Source: Rivularia sp. MS3 (GTDB lineage Bacteria > Cyanobacteriota > Cyanobacteriia > Cyanobacteriales > Nostocaceae). From it: a DNA stretch of 64,000 nucleotides. Under the pieces are notes generated by a model, which was not told the DNA's origin, did not search any database, and saw nothing but the letters and a program-made list of their open reading frames with translations. The translations under genes and the position numbers were made by a program. Position 1 is the first letter of the stretch. Every line of letters begins with the position of its first letter. This document shows, piece after piece, positions 26,048-35,377 of the stretch. The stretch lies in contig JAHCMI010000022.1 of assembly GCA_019192545.1 (NCBI GenBank), forward strand, positions 1 to 64,000, read 5' to 3'.

Positions 26048-26116
26048 TGCGAGTGGAAAGCAGCTAGTAAAGGTCACTCTGTTAAGCATTAACAGCTAAA
26101 ATCCCCTCCACTTGCA
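26048..26116 (+). ncRNA. Candidate structured RNA or leader upstream of the J-protein gene
   Basis: TGCGAGTGGA (26048-26057) can pair with TCCACTTGCA (26107-26116), ten pairs with one G-U, enclosing a second hairpin TGTTAA/TTAACA (26080-26094). The segment is less AT-rich than its surroundings. It lies 215 bp before the J-protein start. It does not contain the CIRCE heat-shock palindrome. Identity unknown: it could be a leader element or a small RNA, or chance. Confidence 0.3.
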
Positions 26117-26330
26117 CAAACAATATCAACCGTTAAGCTTTGCTATTTTGAGCTTCAATAGTACGGAAATTTCACTGTTCTCGACTAGCAAGAACCGCAC
26201 CTAAAAATTATTTAATATTTGTTAATTTATTGTCAGAGCCAGAATGTCCGTAATTATAGTCTGGACGGTACATTGGTTTAATTCATACATAGAATAATTA
26301 TTGAAAACATACCAATTAGGAGGCTAGTAG

Positions 26331-27338
26331 ATGGCTGCAACCGACTTCAAAGATTATTATCAAATTTTAGGAGTAAATAAAAGTGCCACCCAGGAAGATA
26401 TAAAAAAAGCTTTTCGTAAATTAGCCCGTAAGTATCATCCTGATGTCAATCAAGGTAACAAAGAAGCTGAAGCACGTTTTAAAGAAGTTAACGAAGCATA
26501 CGAAGTCTTATCAGATCCCGAAAAGCGTCAAAAATACGACCAGTTCGGTCAATATTGGAAGCAAGTCGGACAAGGTTTCCCCGGTGGTGCAAGTGGTGCT
26601 GGGGTAGATATGAATGGCTTTGATTTTGGTCAATACAGCAGCTTTGATGATTTTATCAACGAATTATTAGGACGTTTTGCTGGCGGCAACCGTGGAGGCG
26701 GACAAAGTTATTCCTATCGGACTTCAACAGGTGGCGCAAGTGGGTTCGGTGGATTTAATGACTTCGGTGGTTTCCAAGACATGGGTAGAAACGTTGCCCA
26801 AGACAGTGAAGCAACTATTACCTTAAGTTTTGCAGAAGCTTTTAATGGCGTACAAAAGCGGTTTAACTTGGGTAATGAAACTATCGACGTTCGCATACCT
26901 GCTGGAGCTAAACCGGGCAGTCGCTTACGAGTCAAAGGAAAAGGTCCAGCCCCAGCCAGCCCTTTAAGTCAAAGACGTGGCGATTTATATCTTGTAGTTG
27001 AACTCGCAACCCACCCATTTTTCAAATTTGATGGTGATAATTTGGTATGTGAAGTACAGATTACTCCCGATGAAGCGGTATTGGGAGCAACTATTGAAGT
27101 ACCAACACCCGACGGTATGGTTGATGTCAAAATTCCAGCCGGAGTGCGGGGGGGGCAGTCATTACGTTTACGTGGAAAGGGTTGGCGCAATCGTAACGGC
27201 GATCGCACCGATCAATTAGTTAAAATTGCCATTGCGACACCGAAAAACATCAGCGAACAAGAACGAGAATATTATGAGAAAATCCGGGATATTCGCACCT
27301 TTAATCCCCGCAGCAATTTACAGCAATTTAGACTATAA
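26331..27338 (+). CDS. J-domain co-chaperone without zinc finger (CbpA type)
   Basis: A 335-residue Hsp40 protein. An N-terminal J domain contains the HPD tripeptide (KYHPDVNQG, about residues 41-49) needed to stimulate DnaK. A Gly/Phe-rich stretch (about 80-155) follows, then the two C-terminal substrate-binding domains ([38 protein letters not shown]). The cysteine-rich zinc finger of DnaJ proper is absent, so it is a type II DnaJ/CbpA-like protein. Soluble and cytosolic. It is monocistronic with tandem terminators behind it. A good ribosome site AGGAGG lies 9 bases before ATG 26331. A structured segment upstream might be regulatory. Confidence 0.93.
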   Translation: MAATDFKDYYQILGVNKSATQEDIKKAFRKLARKYHPDVNQGNKEAEARFKEVNEAYEVLSDPEKRQKYDQFGQYWKQVGQGFPGGASGAGVDMNGFDFGQYSSFDDFINELLGRFAGGNRGGGQSYSYRTSTGGASGFGGFNDFGGFQDMGRNVAQDSEATITLSFAEAFNGVQKRFNLGNETIDVRIPAGAKPGSRLRVKGKGPAPASPLSQRRGDLYLVVELATHPFFKFDGDNLVCEVQITPDEAVLGATIEVPTPDGMVDVKIPAGVRGGQSLRLRGKGWRNRNGDRTDQLVKIAIATPKNISEQEREYYEKIRDIRTFNPRSNLQQFRL

Positions 27339-27357
27339 CTATTGGTTAAATGTTATG

Positions 27358-27383
27358 AGAGTGGGGTAGCCCTACTCTTTTTT
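27358..27383 (+). terminator. Intrinsic terminator of the J-protein gene
   Basis: AGAGTGGGG (27358-27366) pairs with CCCTACTCT (27370-27378) through one G-U, with a TAG loop and six Ts. It lies 20 bp after the stop codon. Confidence 0.85.
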
Positions 27384-27423
27384 CAAAATCATTAAAAGTA
27401 AATATTAATTTTAAAAATTATAC

Positions 27424-27453
27424 AAACCCGGTCTTTTAAATAACCGGGTTTTT
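27424..27453. terminator. Second hairpin terminator, bidirectional
   Basis: AAACCCGGT (27424-27432) and ACCGGGTTT (27443-27451) pair perfectly around a 10-base loop, with Ts to 27453. It can end plus-strand read-through and lies downstream of the minus-strand peroxiredoxin gene. Confidence 0.75.
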
Positions 27454-27579
27454 GAAGAAGGTCTTCATATTATTAAATAAGAAGATGAAAGTCCGAAGTG
27501 CAATGGATTATAATGCCCAACGCAATTTTGACACCGTATGACAGTGGGAAATTCAACCTTTACTCAGAAGTTAAATTAA

Positions 27580-28128
27580 TTAATTTAAATTGGAATCAAT
27601 GCAAGAGAGTAGAGTTTCTATACTGGCATTATGGTCTAAAAATGAAAATAAATGTTTATAAATAAGTTTTCCTTGTTTATCTAAAACAAATTGTGCTGGT
27701 AAGGGGGCACCTAATGCTTGCCCAACCTTATAATTACGAAACACCCTACAGCTAGGGTCGCTCAACAACGGCATTTTTACACTTAAATCTTTTACAACTA
27801 TTTGACTTTGACGTTCATCAGTACTTGTAATCATTAAAACTTCTACACCCCTATTTTTAAATTGCTCGTAGTTCTCATTCAAAGCTTTGATATGGGGGAA
27901 ACAGAAAGGGCAATATTGCTTTTCGGTAAAAATGCGCGTTAGTGCTACAATAACTGGCTGCTTATTTTGATAGTCTGATAATTTAACTAAGCTACCATTT
28001 GTAATATCTGGAAGTTGAAATTGAGGTGTCAATTCCCCCAATCGCCAATCGTTTTCCGCCGGAATTGGTAAAAGATTATATAAAAACCGCTGGTTGAATA
28101 AACCACTAAAATCGGTAGAAGTTAACAT
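27580..28128 (-). CDS. AhpC/TSA-family thiol peroxidase-like protein
   Basis: A 182-residue thioredoxin-fold protein of the AhpC/TSA (Prx-like) group. The order of elements fits: WRLGELTPQFQLPDITNGSLVKLSDYQNKQPV, then RIFTEKQYCPFCFPHI with a CPFC pair in the active-site position, and later VLDKQGKLIYKHLF. A CxxC in place of the single peroxidatic cysteine of typical peroxiredoxins points to a disulfide reductase-like or Prx-like-2 type activity; substrate unknown. It is preceded on the same strand by the 2-Cys peroxiredoxin gene, but a long hairpin lies between them, so co-expression is uncertain. No signal peptide. ATG start at 28128. Confidence 0.8.
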   Translation of the reverse strand: MLTSTDFSGLFNQRFLYNLLPIPAENDWRLGELTPQFQLPDITNGSLVKLSDYQNKQPVIVALTRIFTEKQYCPFCFPHIKALNENYEQFKNRGVEVLMITSTDERQSQIVVKDLSVKMPLLSDPSCRVFRNYKVGQALGAPLPAQFVLDKQGKLIYKHLFSFLDHNASIETLLSCIDSNLN

Positions 28129-28187
28129 TTAAATACTTTTGTTGTGAAATTGTATGAATTAATTTACTTAAATTACTTAATATATCT

Positions 28188-28236
28188 ATTAAAGTATGGT
28201 TAATGGTAACTTGATTACCACTAACCATACTTTAAT
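28188..28236. terminator. Long perfect hairpin between two peroxiredoxin genes
   Basis: ATTAAAGTATGGTTA (28188-28202) pairs with TAACCATACTTTAAT (28222-28236), and TGGTAA (28204-28209) with TTACCA (28215-28220): together about 21 pairs with one internal mismatch and a CTTGA loop. It lies 15 bp after the 2-Cys peroxiredoxin stop codon and probably ends or attenuates that transcript. Confidence 0.75.
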
Positions 28237-28250
28237 CAATTTCCACAAAA

Positions 28251-28862
28251 CTAAATTGCGGAGAAATACACTTTGGACTTTTCTGGATCGGGATTCATCG
28301 TTTTATCCCCTGGTTGCCAACCAGCAGGACAAACTTCATCGGGATGAGATTGAACGTATTGAATAGCTTGTAATGTCCGTAGTGTCTCCTCTACATTACG
28401 ACCAAATGACAAATTGTTGATGGTCGCATGCTGAATCACACCATCTTTGTCTATAATGAACAAACCGCGCAAAGCTACACCTGCTTCTGGATCTAGCACG
28501 TTATAAGCAGCGCTAACTTCTTTCTTTATATCCGATACTAAGGGATAATTTAAATCGCCCACTCCGCCAGACTTACGGTCTGTTTGAATCCATGCTAAGT
28601 GGGAAAATTCGCTGTCAACAGAAACACCAAGTATCTCAGTGTTGAGCTTTTTAAATTCTTCGTAACGGTCGCTAAAAGCTGTAATTTCAGTAGGACAAAC
28701 AAATGTAAAGTCTAAAGGATAGAAAAACACAACGGTGTACTTGCCGCGATAGTCGGAAAGCTTAACTGTTTTGAATTCTTGATCCACTACAGCTGTAGCT
28801 GTAAAATCCGGAGCCTGTTGACCAACTCGGAGGCATCCTTCTGATGAATAAGTAAGGGGCAT
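28251..28862 (-). CDS. Typical 2-Cys peroxiredoxin
   Basis: A 203-residue peroxiredoxin that reduces hydrogen peroxide and organic peroxides with electrons from thioredoxin. The peroxidatic cysteine is Cys56 in DFTFVCPTE and the resolving cysteine is Cys178 in [15 protein letters not shown] segment (about 99-102) and a C-terminal YF (KVYFSAI) match the features of hyperoxidation-sensitive 2-Cys enzymes such as those of chloroplasts and cyanobacteria. Cytosolic. It is divergent from the debranching enzyme gene. ATG at 28862 has GAGGAG upstream on the minus strand (plus-strand CTCCTC at 28872-28877), a strong ribosome site. Confidence 0.96.
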   Translation of the reverse strand: MPLTYSSEGCLRVGQQAPDFTATAVVDQEFKTVKLSDYRGKYTVVFFYPLDFTFVCPTEITAFSDRYEEFKKLNTEILGVSVDSEFSHLAWIQTDRKSGGVGDLNYPLVSDIKKEVSAAYNVLDPEAGVALRGLFIIDKDGVIQHATINNLSFGRNVEETLRTLQAIQYVQSHPDEVCPAGWQPGDKTMNPDPEKSKVYFSAI

Positions 28863-29011
28863 TATAATTAATTCTCCTCGGGGCTATATTTTTGCATCAA
28901 CGCAATTCTCGGTGGTCTTTAATAAATAACGCTCGCCGATTTTACGCTTTGATTATTTAATTACGAACTGTTACAAATAATATCATACTCATAACGATTT
29001 CTCGTTTGGAA

Positions 29012-31120
29012 ATGGGAGATTTAGATACTCGGGAATGGTTGTTAACTAATGGCTTGGGAAGTTTTGCAAGTGGTACAGTTTCCGATGTCCGCACTCGCAC
29101 TTACCACGGTTGGTTATTTGCTGCAACAAGTCCACCTTCTGGACGCACTTTGTTGATGTCACATTTAGAAGCTAGCTTAGAATTACCAACAAAAGTAATA
29201 GCCTTGGGGACTAATTTTTGGGCTAGCGGTCAAATAGAACCTCTTGGCTACAAATTGCTGCGTTCTTTTGATATTAATCCAGTTCCTGAATGGACTTGGG
29301 GCGAACAAGGTTGGCAATTGAGCAGGCAAATATTTATGCCATATGGATTGCAAGCAAAGCTCGAAGAACAAAAGGAAACAAAAGATTTTAACGATTCAAT
29401 ACTCGGTACTAACCAAACATCATTTCGAGACCGCGTATTAATTCAGTATCGTTATCAAGGTAGGGATACCGCCGTTTTAAGACTAAGGTTGCTGGTTGGC
29501 GATCGCGACTTTCACCATCAGCAAAAAGGAAGTTCTCAACTGCAATTTTCGCAACAACTTAAGAAGGGACAGCTTTTTTTGCAATCAAAAAATGCAGATG
29601 AATTTGGCACGCCTTGGCATTTGCGCTGGAGTAAAGGTACTTATCAGTCAAACGGTATGTGGTACTGGAATTATGGTTTACCTGAAGAAAACCGTAGAGG
29701 ATTATGTGATAAAGAAGACCTTTATAGTCCAGGGTACTTAAGTGTTGTTTTAGAATCTGGAGATACCGTAACACTAGAGGCTCAACTTGGTTTCCCCGAT
29801 GAATCGAATATTGCTCTTAATTGCGAAAGCTTTAACCGAGAAATATTAGCAGAGCAAAAGAGGTTATCGCAGATTTTTGGATGGGAAAATTTTGAACAGA
29901 GCAAAGGAAATAAATTAAAGTTATCTAGCCCTTCGACTTCCCTACCTGCAAAGGATGTAATTTGGCAAAAACTATTACGTGCTAGCGACCAATTTATAGT
30001 CCATCGAGCATCAATAAATGGCCCGACAGTAATTGCAGGGTATCACTGGTTCAATGATTGGGGACGGGATACTTTAATTGCTTTACCAGGTATAGCGATA
30101 GTACCGCAACGTTTTGAAATCGCTAAAGGATTGTTGCAAACCTTTGGACATTACTGTCGTCAGGGTTTGATTCCTAATGCTTTTCCTGATGCTGGTGGCG
30201 AACCTTTTTACAATAGTATAGATGCAACTTTGTGGTGGATTGAAACTTTAGGTATCTATTTAGAAGCCACCCAAGATTGGAAATTTTTAGCACAGCAGTA
30301 TCCCATTGTACGAAAAATTTATAAAGCATTAGTTGGCGGTACAAATTATAAGATTAATGTTGATTCTACTGATGGTTTATTAAGTTGGGATGCTCCTGGT
30401 GTAGCTCTTACTTGGATGGATGCGGTGGTGGAAGGTATTCCTATTACTCCTCGTCGCGGTAAACCTGTAGAAATCAATGCGTTGTGGTATTCCGCTTTAT
30501 GTTGGGCTTCACGGTGGGCAGAAGTTTTAAGCGAGCAGCATTTCGCTGAAGAGGGAGCGCGATTTGCAAATCAAGCCCGGAGATATACTCAGCAAGCCGA
30601 ACAGGTAAAGCAGTCGCTGCAAAAATTCTGGAATCCTAAAGCTTGCTATTTGTACGACACCATCGAACCAGATGACTCTCGCAATTCTCAAATTAGACCA
30701 AATGCAGTTTTAGCACTTTCACTAAGCCACTGTGGCTTTTCTGGGAAACAAGGATATCAAGTACTTGAACGAGCCGCAAAAAGCTTACTAACTCCCTATG
30801 GACTGCGTTCTCTCGAACCTTCAGATCCGGAGTACATCGGAAAATATATTGGCAATTCAGTTAGTCGTGACAGTGCTTATCATCAAGGTACTGTTTGGAG
30901 TTGGCTAATTGGTCCTTTCATCCGGGCTTGGCAGCGTTTTCATAAAGATGAAGCCTTACCTTTTGATTGGGAACCCTTAATGCAACATTTTTTATCAGAT
31001 GCTTGTCTTGGCTCAATTTCCGAGATTTTTGATGGCGATGAACCGCACCAGCCAAAAGGAGCCGTAGCTCAGGCTTGGTCTGTTGCTGAGGTGGTTAGAC
31101 ATTACCACGATTTTAAATGA
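29012..31120 (+). CDS. Glycogen debranching enzyme (amylo-alpha-1,6-glucosidase)
   Basis: About 702 residues, matching the archaeal/cyanobacterial glycogen debranching family (GDE N- and C-terminal domains). The N-terminal beta domain opens REWLLTNGLGSFASGTV and YHGWLFAAT. The catalytic (alpha/alpha)6 domain includes YHWFNDWGRDTLIALPGI, PNAFPDAGGEPFYNSIDATLWW, RPNAVLALSL and YHQGTVWSWLIGPF. It would remove alpha-1,6 branches during glycogen breakdown. The frame extends two codons upstream to a TTG (29006), but ATG 29012 is the better start. The stop codon is followed at once by GTAGCAA heptamers. Same pathway as glgC, but separated from it by four other genes; transcribed alone. Confidence 0.92.
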   Translation: MGDLDTREWLLTNGLGSFASGTVSDVRTRTYHGWLFAATSPPSGRTLLMSHLEASLELPTKVIALGTNFWASGQIEPLGYKLLRSFDINPVPEWTWGEQGWQLSRQIFMPYGLQAKLEEQKETKDFNDSILGTNQTSFRDRVLIQYRYQGRDTAVLRLRLLVGDRDFHHQQKGSSQLQFSQQLKKGQLFLQSKNADEFGTPWHLRWSKGTYQSNGMWYWNYGLPEENRRGLCDKEDLYSPGYLSVVLESGDTVTLEAQLGFPDESNIALNCESFNREILAEQKRLSQIFGWENFEQSKGNKLKLSSPSTSLPAKDVIWQKLLRASDQFIVHRASINGPTVIAGYHWFNDWGRDTLIALPGIAIVPQRFEIAKGLLQTFGHYCRQGLIPNAFPDAGGEPFYNSIDATLWWIETLGIYLEATQDWKFLAQQYPIVRKIYKALVGGTNYKINVDSTDGLLSWDAPGVALTWMDAVVEGIPITPRRGKPVEINALWYSALCWASRWAEVLSEQHFAEEGARFANQARRYTQQAEQVKQSLQKFWNPKACYLYDTIEPDDSRNSQIRPNAVLALSLSHCGFSGKQGYQVLERAAKSLLTPYGLRSLEPSDPEYIGKYIGNSVSRDSAYHQGTVWSWLIGPFIRAWQRFHKDEALPFDWEPLMQHFLSDACLGSISEIFDGDEPHQPKGAVAQAWSVAEVVRHYHDFK

Positions 31121-31123
31121 GAG

Positions 31124-31146
31124 TAGCAAGTAGCAAGTAGCAAGTA
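31124..31146. repeat. GTAGCAA heptamer repeats
   Basis: Three copies of the 7-mer start four bases after the debranching-enzyme stop codon. A related run (GTAGCAA/GTAGTAA) ends the ligase gene at 45455-45475. Confidence 0.8.
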
Positions 31147-31480
31147 TGGCGATATTTATTTAGGGTTTGTTGAAAAAGTCTTTTAATCAGGGTAGGGAAT
31201 AGGGAAAAGGGAACAGGGAACAGTTTTACCTCTAATTTTTGGAGTCCAAAAAATGCGAGATGCAAGGTTTTTAAGGCTTATATCCCTATTTTCTTGCACT
31301 TTTTCCAGTCTAAATAGCCCCAAAAGCTTGCAATATAAGTGTTTTAAATTAATTCAGCAGACCCTATTTATTGTCTTGTGATTATCAGAAATCAAAAATC
31401 AAATATTCATTACTCGCTACTTTTAGAATGTTCTCCCATCTCCCTGTCTTCATCATGATGTCACACATCAAATAAAATTA

Positions 31481-31506
31481 CGGGACTGACATAATTGCCA
31501 ATCCCG
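31481..31506 (-). terminator. Hairpin terminator after the tRNA gene
   Basis: On the minus strand CGGGATTGGC pairs with GTCAGTCCCG around AATTAT, one mismatch, followed by TAATTTTATTT. It begins 24 bp past the tRNA 3' end. Confidence 0.7.
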
Positions 31507-31529
31507 AAACTGTTAACTAATTAATTGAA

Positions 31530-31603
31530 TGGCTCAGGTGCGACTCGAACGCACGACCAAGGGCTTATGAGTCCCCTACTCTAACCAACTGAGCTACTGA
31601 GCC
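31530..31603 (-). tRNA. trnM: tRNA with CAU anticodon, probably elongator Met
   Basis: A 74-base cloverleaf on the minus strand: acceptor stem GGCTCAG/CTGAGCC, D arm GCTC-AGTTGGTTA-GAGT, anticodon loop CTCATAA, T arm GTGCG-TTCGAGT-CGCAC and discriminator A. CCA is not encoded. The anticodon stem has an apparent A-G opposition next to the loop. CAU anticodons also occur on initiator Met (excluded here: no unpaired first base) and on Ile that is later modified to lysidine. The gene stands alone between the debranching enzyme and the LysM-M23 gene, with its own terminator. Confidence 0.92.
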
Positions 31604-31795
31604 AAATTTTATTTGATTATAAATATATCATATAAATAAAGTCTTGACTAGCATTAGGCTAAATTATTTTTTAAGCAAATAATTGAGAATCGAAATCTGT
31701 CAATCGTTATCTGCTCGCAGCTACTAAAAGCAAAAGAGGGAGACATTCTCCCTCAACCTTCCAAGGCAATTATCTAGATGCTAATCAATCGGAAA

Positions 31796-33820
31796 TTATT
31801 TGCGAGGAGGAAGGAAAGCTATAGGGTTAACTGCTTTTTTGCCACCTTTACGGATTTCAAAGTGCAGGTGAGGACCGGTACTAAAGCCAGTGCTTCCCAT
31901 TTTAGAAATCATTTGACCTTGCTGTACGCGCTGACCTTTACGCACGATAATCTTGCTGTTATGAGCGTAGCGAGTCAAGGTACCATCAGCGTGACGAATA
32001 TCAACTAACTTGCCATAACCGCCACGATTCCAACCAGCAGATACAACTACACCATCTGCTGCTGCACGAATGGGGGTACCTGTGGGAGCTGCGATGTCAA
32101 TTCCTTTATGCATTCTTCCCCAACGAGGACCGAAACCAGAGGTGAAAACACCTTTAGCAGGCCATACAAAACCTTTTGCAGGTGGTTTTGATTCGTCAAT
32201 GGGTTTTGGTAAGTATCTATCAACCGCAGCTAATGGAGGTAGCCCTGGAGATACTGTTGTTTTTACAACCGAGGAAGATTGAGAACGACCGCTGAAATTT
32301 GAAGAAGGTGTTACTACCCTAACACCTCTACTACGAGAGAAGTTGGGATTAATATCCTGGCTAGGTGAAGGAACCGGAATCGGTACTGCTGCGGTGTTAG
32401 GTCTAGCAACGCGAATGGGTACCGAAGCTTTGCCCACTATTGGCTTTGTTACAGGAATAGGTACAGAAGCTGATTCAGGCTTGCTAGATGGTACTTCTAC
32501 TGAGTGCCTAGTAGTATTTGCCTGGGGTACAACTACTCCAGCTTGTTGAGTGCGGTATTTTTCCCGCAATCTTTCGATTTCTGCTTTTAACTTACGAAGA
32601 CGCTCATTTCTAGAAACTTTTCTCGCTAAAGCATTACGTTTATCAGCGAGCTGCATTTCTGAAAATACAGAAGGCACGGGAGTTTCACCACCTACGCCGA
32701 ATGAATTTTCATTATTATCGACGCTATTGATAGAAGATGAAAACTGCGAATCATCCTTTATTGTTGAATCCGATGCAATTGCAACAACATTACTATTGCT
32801 TTGGGCACTAGGAACAATCAATTGTCGATCAACCTTTAATTGATTGGGGTTAGACAATTGATTTGCTTTAGCTAGTTTGGATACCGAAGTACCATAGTTG
32901 CTAGCTATTTCGGCAAGAGTATCCCCAGGCTTAACTAAGTGCGTTGCAGCTATTGTAGTTGGTGCTGCTAATGTTGGGTTAACTGCTGTTGGTACTGTTA
33001 CAGCTTGTTGTACCGGATTAACACTAGATGTAATTTTGGCAGTTTGTGGCGCTGTATTTGTACTTACTGTTGTTTGCTCAACTTTACTTGCCTGCTGGGT
33101 TTTCACCGCTGCTGGCTTTACGCTTTCAACGGAAGTCGAACGTAGCTTATTTAGACTTGCTTTTAAGCGGTTCGATTTCTGCTTTAAACGGTTAAGTGCA
33201 AATTTTTGTTGCGCTTCCAACTGAGTATTGCCAGAGAAAGCAACCTCTTTAGCATCCACAGCTTGTGGAGCAATTGTGATGTTTTTACTCTGAGTGCTTT
33301 TAGCATTGCTGATAGCTCGGGATATAATTCTTCCCTTAGCTGCTTGTGGCACGGAGTAAAGCGTATTGCTACTAGCCGCTGTTGAATTTTTGCTGGGTAT
33401 TTGTACTCCAAACTGAGCGGACTTCAGACTTGAGGCAACATGCAATTTAGCTCCAAACCCATTTGCCTTCGAGATTGCTGTCGGCTCCACTACGGTAGGA
33501 CTCGTTGCCCCAATATCGTTGGAGATAGCTTTAAAAGACCGCTTTTTTGTGGGAGCAAACTTTATCTCATCGGATGCAGCAGGAATTGCAGAGGCAGTGT
33601 TTTGATTGCCTACAGGCTCTGCTGCTAGGGCTTGGTCGCTTTGTCGAGTCACGAAAAGGCTGGTTGCTCCCATCGAGATTGCCAAGCCAATCATGGCGGC
33701 TTTAGGCATCCGACGTTTAACCTGCGGAGTAACTAAGCTACTGTGCTCTATCGAAACATCATTATCATTAATGTGACTTTCTAACACAGCTTTCATTTTC
33801 TTCTTCAATGCTCGTTTCAA
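31796..33820 (-). CDS. LysM-M23 family cell-wall endopeptidase or activator
   Basis: About 674 residues. A basic N-terminal stretch leads into one hydrophobic helix (MIGLAISMGATSLFV, about 43-58), so the rest should lie in the periplasm. A long low-complexity linker contains one LysM domain (VKPGDTLAEIASNYGTSVSKLAKANQL) that binds glycan, and a short coiled coil. The C-terminal 130 residues are an M23/LytM domain with HKGIDIAAPTGTPIRAA, YAHNSKI and HLHFEIR; the HxxxD, HxH zinc ligands are present, so it may be catalytic. The frame opens at TTG 33826, but AGGAGG stands six bases before TTG 33820, which I take as the start (KRALKKKMKAV). A structured leader of about 190 bases precedes it. Confidence 0.9.
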   Translation of the reverse strand: MKRALKKKMKAVLESHINDNDVSIEHSSLVTPQVKRRMPKAAMIGLAISMGATSLFVTRQSDQALAAEPVGNQNTASAIPAASDEIKFAPTKKRSFKAISNDIGATSPTVVEPTAISKANGFGAKLHVASSLKSAQFGVQIPSKNSTAASSNTLYSVPQAAKGRIISRAISNAKSTQSKNITIAPQAVDAKEVAFSGNTQLEAQQKFALNRLKQKSNRLKASLNKLRSTSVESVKPAAVKTQQASKVEQTTVSTNTAPQTAKITSSVNPVQQAVTVPTAVNPTLAAPTTIAATHLVKPGDTLAEIASNYGTSVSKLAKANQLSNPNQLKVDRQLIVPSAQSNSNVVAIASDSTIKDDSQFSSSINSVDNNENSFGVGGETPVPSVFSEMQLADKRNALARKVSRNERLRKLKAEIERLREKYRTQQAGVVVPQANTTRHSVEVPSSKPESASVPIPVTKPIVGKASVPIRVARPNTAAVPIPVPSPSQDINPNFSRSRGVRVVTPSSNFSGRSQSSSVVKTTVSPGLPPLAAVDRYLPKPIDESKPPAKGFVWPAKGVFTSGFGPRWGRMHKGIDIAAPTGTPIRAAADGVVVSAGWNRGGYGKLVDIRHADGTLTRYAHNSKIIVRKGQRVQQGQMISKMGSTGFSTGPHLHFEIRKGGKKAVNPIAFLPPRK

Positions 33821-33845
33821 AGACAACCTCCTACGATCGCTAGCG

Positions 33846-34030
33846 CTTAACCGAACTCGATCTTTATAGTTGAAAAAAAATCAACGATTTGAATCACTCA
33901 AAATAATAGATCGAGATCACATTTACCAGAGATACTTAGGCAAGATTAACCCGGTTCTCTGTTTTAGACAAGTTAACACTGTACTAGTAAAAATCAACTT
34001 TTTGTGCTTACTTGTCTCCTACCGTTAACT
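33846..34030 (-). promoter_or_regulatory. Structured leader of the LysM-M23 gene, possible riboswitch
   Basis: Read on the minus strand the region before the M23 gene has several pairings: GACAAGT/ACTTGTC (34010-34016 with 33967-33973), CAGAGA/TCTCTG (33956-33961 with 33927-33932), CTCGATCT/AGATCGAG (33908-33915 with 33856-33863) enclosing GTTGA/TCAAC (33881-33885 with 33869-33873), plus an alternative pair AGTTAAC/GTTAACT. It ends at the ribosome site GTAGGAGG. Cyclic-di-AMP (ydaO-type) riboswitches control cell-wall hydrolases in other bacteria, and phrases such as GGTAGGAG and GTTCGGTTAAGCGC are reminiscent, but I cannot fit the full consensus. Structure likely, identity unsure. Confidence 0.4.
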
Positions 34031-34654
34031 ACACCCTAATTTAGTTTTCCTTAATACAGACATATAAAACATTTACATCTGCTTTAAGAAAACATCAAAC
34101 TTTATAAGTAAGAACAATAATAAAGCTTTATGTTCGGGCTATTGCGACCTTCATCGGCAGCAATTTTTAGGAATAAGCATGTTTGTTACTGTAATTCTTG
34201 AACAGCAGTTGCGCCATATTCTACCCTCCCAATCGAGACTTTACGTTGATTTTTCCCTAAAGTACAACCGTATTTACTCGCAAGTACATTTACCCTTCAA
34301 AAAAAGCTCAGGGATTACAACAAAGGTTCAACTGCCTGCTATGACAAACTTTACCCCAACTAAAAGCAATTATCGGGATAATTCCAATTAACAAAAATCT
34401 ATGATTCGATTCCTAAAAAACTTCAATTTATATATACAAATTTCTTATATAAAACCGCTGTTTAACTTAGGTAATTTTTACCATTAATCAAAAAAATCAT
34501 AAGGGTAAAGTATTTTTTTACACATTAAATATTACTTATAGCAAGTATTTACTCTACAAATCATTAAATGAATAAATATTCTATGGTTTTCCACACAATT
34601 ATCACTTAGGTACTATAACCGAATAAATGTATATCTGAAGTTGATGAATTGTAC
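34031..34654. other. Gene-free spacer
   Basis: AT-rich region between the M23 leader and trmL. A 70-codon frame on the plus strand (34179-34391) has an AGGA upstream but atypical codons and no recognisable features; I do not call it. Nothing else seen. Confidence 0.5.
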
Positions 34655-35122
34655 TTAAGAAAGATAGCCCAAGGCTCGACGAGCTTCAAATAGGCTGACA
34701 GCAACGCTGACAGACAAATTTAGGCTGCGAACATTAGGTTCTTTCATCGGAATATGAAGAGTTGCATCGCATTCTGCTAAAACATTGCTTGGTAAACCCG
34801 TTGTTTCACTGCCAAACAAAAGCCAATCGGTTGCTTGATACTCATAACCTGTGTAATTAAAATTACCCCTGACGCTGAAACCTAATAATCTTCCTCCACG
34901 CTGCTGATGAAAGACTTTGAAGGCTTCTAAAGATTGATGATTATGTAGCTTTACATAAGGCCAATAATCCAAGCCTGCTCGCTTGAGGTAACGGTCAGTT
35001 ATTTCAAAACCTAGAGGTCCAACTAAGTGCAATTCGGTACCTGTAGCCGCACAAGTACGAGCAATATTACCTGTATTCGGAGGAATTTGCGGATGAACTA
35101 AAACTATCTGTGGCATTGACAA
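34655..35122 (-). CDS. trmL: tRNA (cytidine/uridine-34 2'-O)-methyltransferase
   Basis: A 155-residue SpoU/TrmL-type knotted methyltransferase, normal length for TrmL. It methylates the ribose of the wobble base in certain leucine tRNAs using S-adenosylmethionine. SPOUT motifs are all present: IPPNTGNIARTCAATGTELHL near the N-terminus, LLFGSETTGLP in the middle and IPMKEPNVRSLNLSVSVAVSLFEARRAL at the C-terminal knot. Soluble. Single gene on the minus strand, 256 bp from gshA with no shared features; ATG at 35122. Very similar to other small SpoU enzymes, so the substrate assignment is by family. Confidence 0.93.
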   Translation of the reverse strand: MSMPQIVLVHPQIPPNTGNIARTCAATGTELHLVGPLGFEITDRYLKRAGLDYWPYVKLHNHQSLEAFKVFHQQRGGRLLGFSVRGNFNYTGYEYQATDWLLFGSETTGLPSNVLAECDATLHIPMKEPNVRSLNLSVSVAVSLFEARRALGYLS

Positions 35123-35377
35123 TCAATTAATTGTATTCAAAAAAACAATGTATTCGTTTTTTCAAAACTATCTTAAGATAGAGGGCACATATAGTTTTTA
35201 TTAATAAGAATCAAAATGAGAAAATCTATAAAAAAAATTAAACCAGCAATAATGCTTTAAAAATCATTGCATGAAGAGTATTTAAAGTAAATGTGAAAAG
35301 ATAGTAAATTTTTGAGGATAACAGATTTTTATGTTTCCGGCAAAATATACCATCTCATGAGAAAAAGCAGAATCGTA

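Noticed and set aside
34179-34391. 70-codon plus-strand frame
   Set aside because: AGGA upstream is the only support; codon choice is unlike neighbours and the product has no features.
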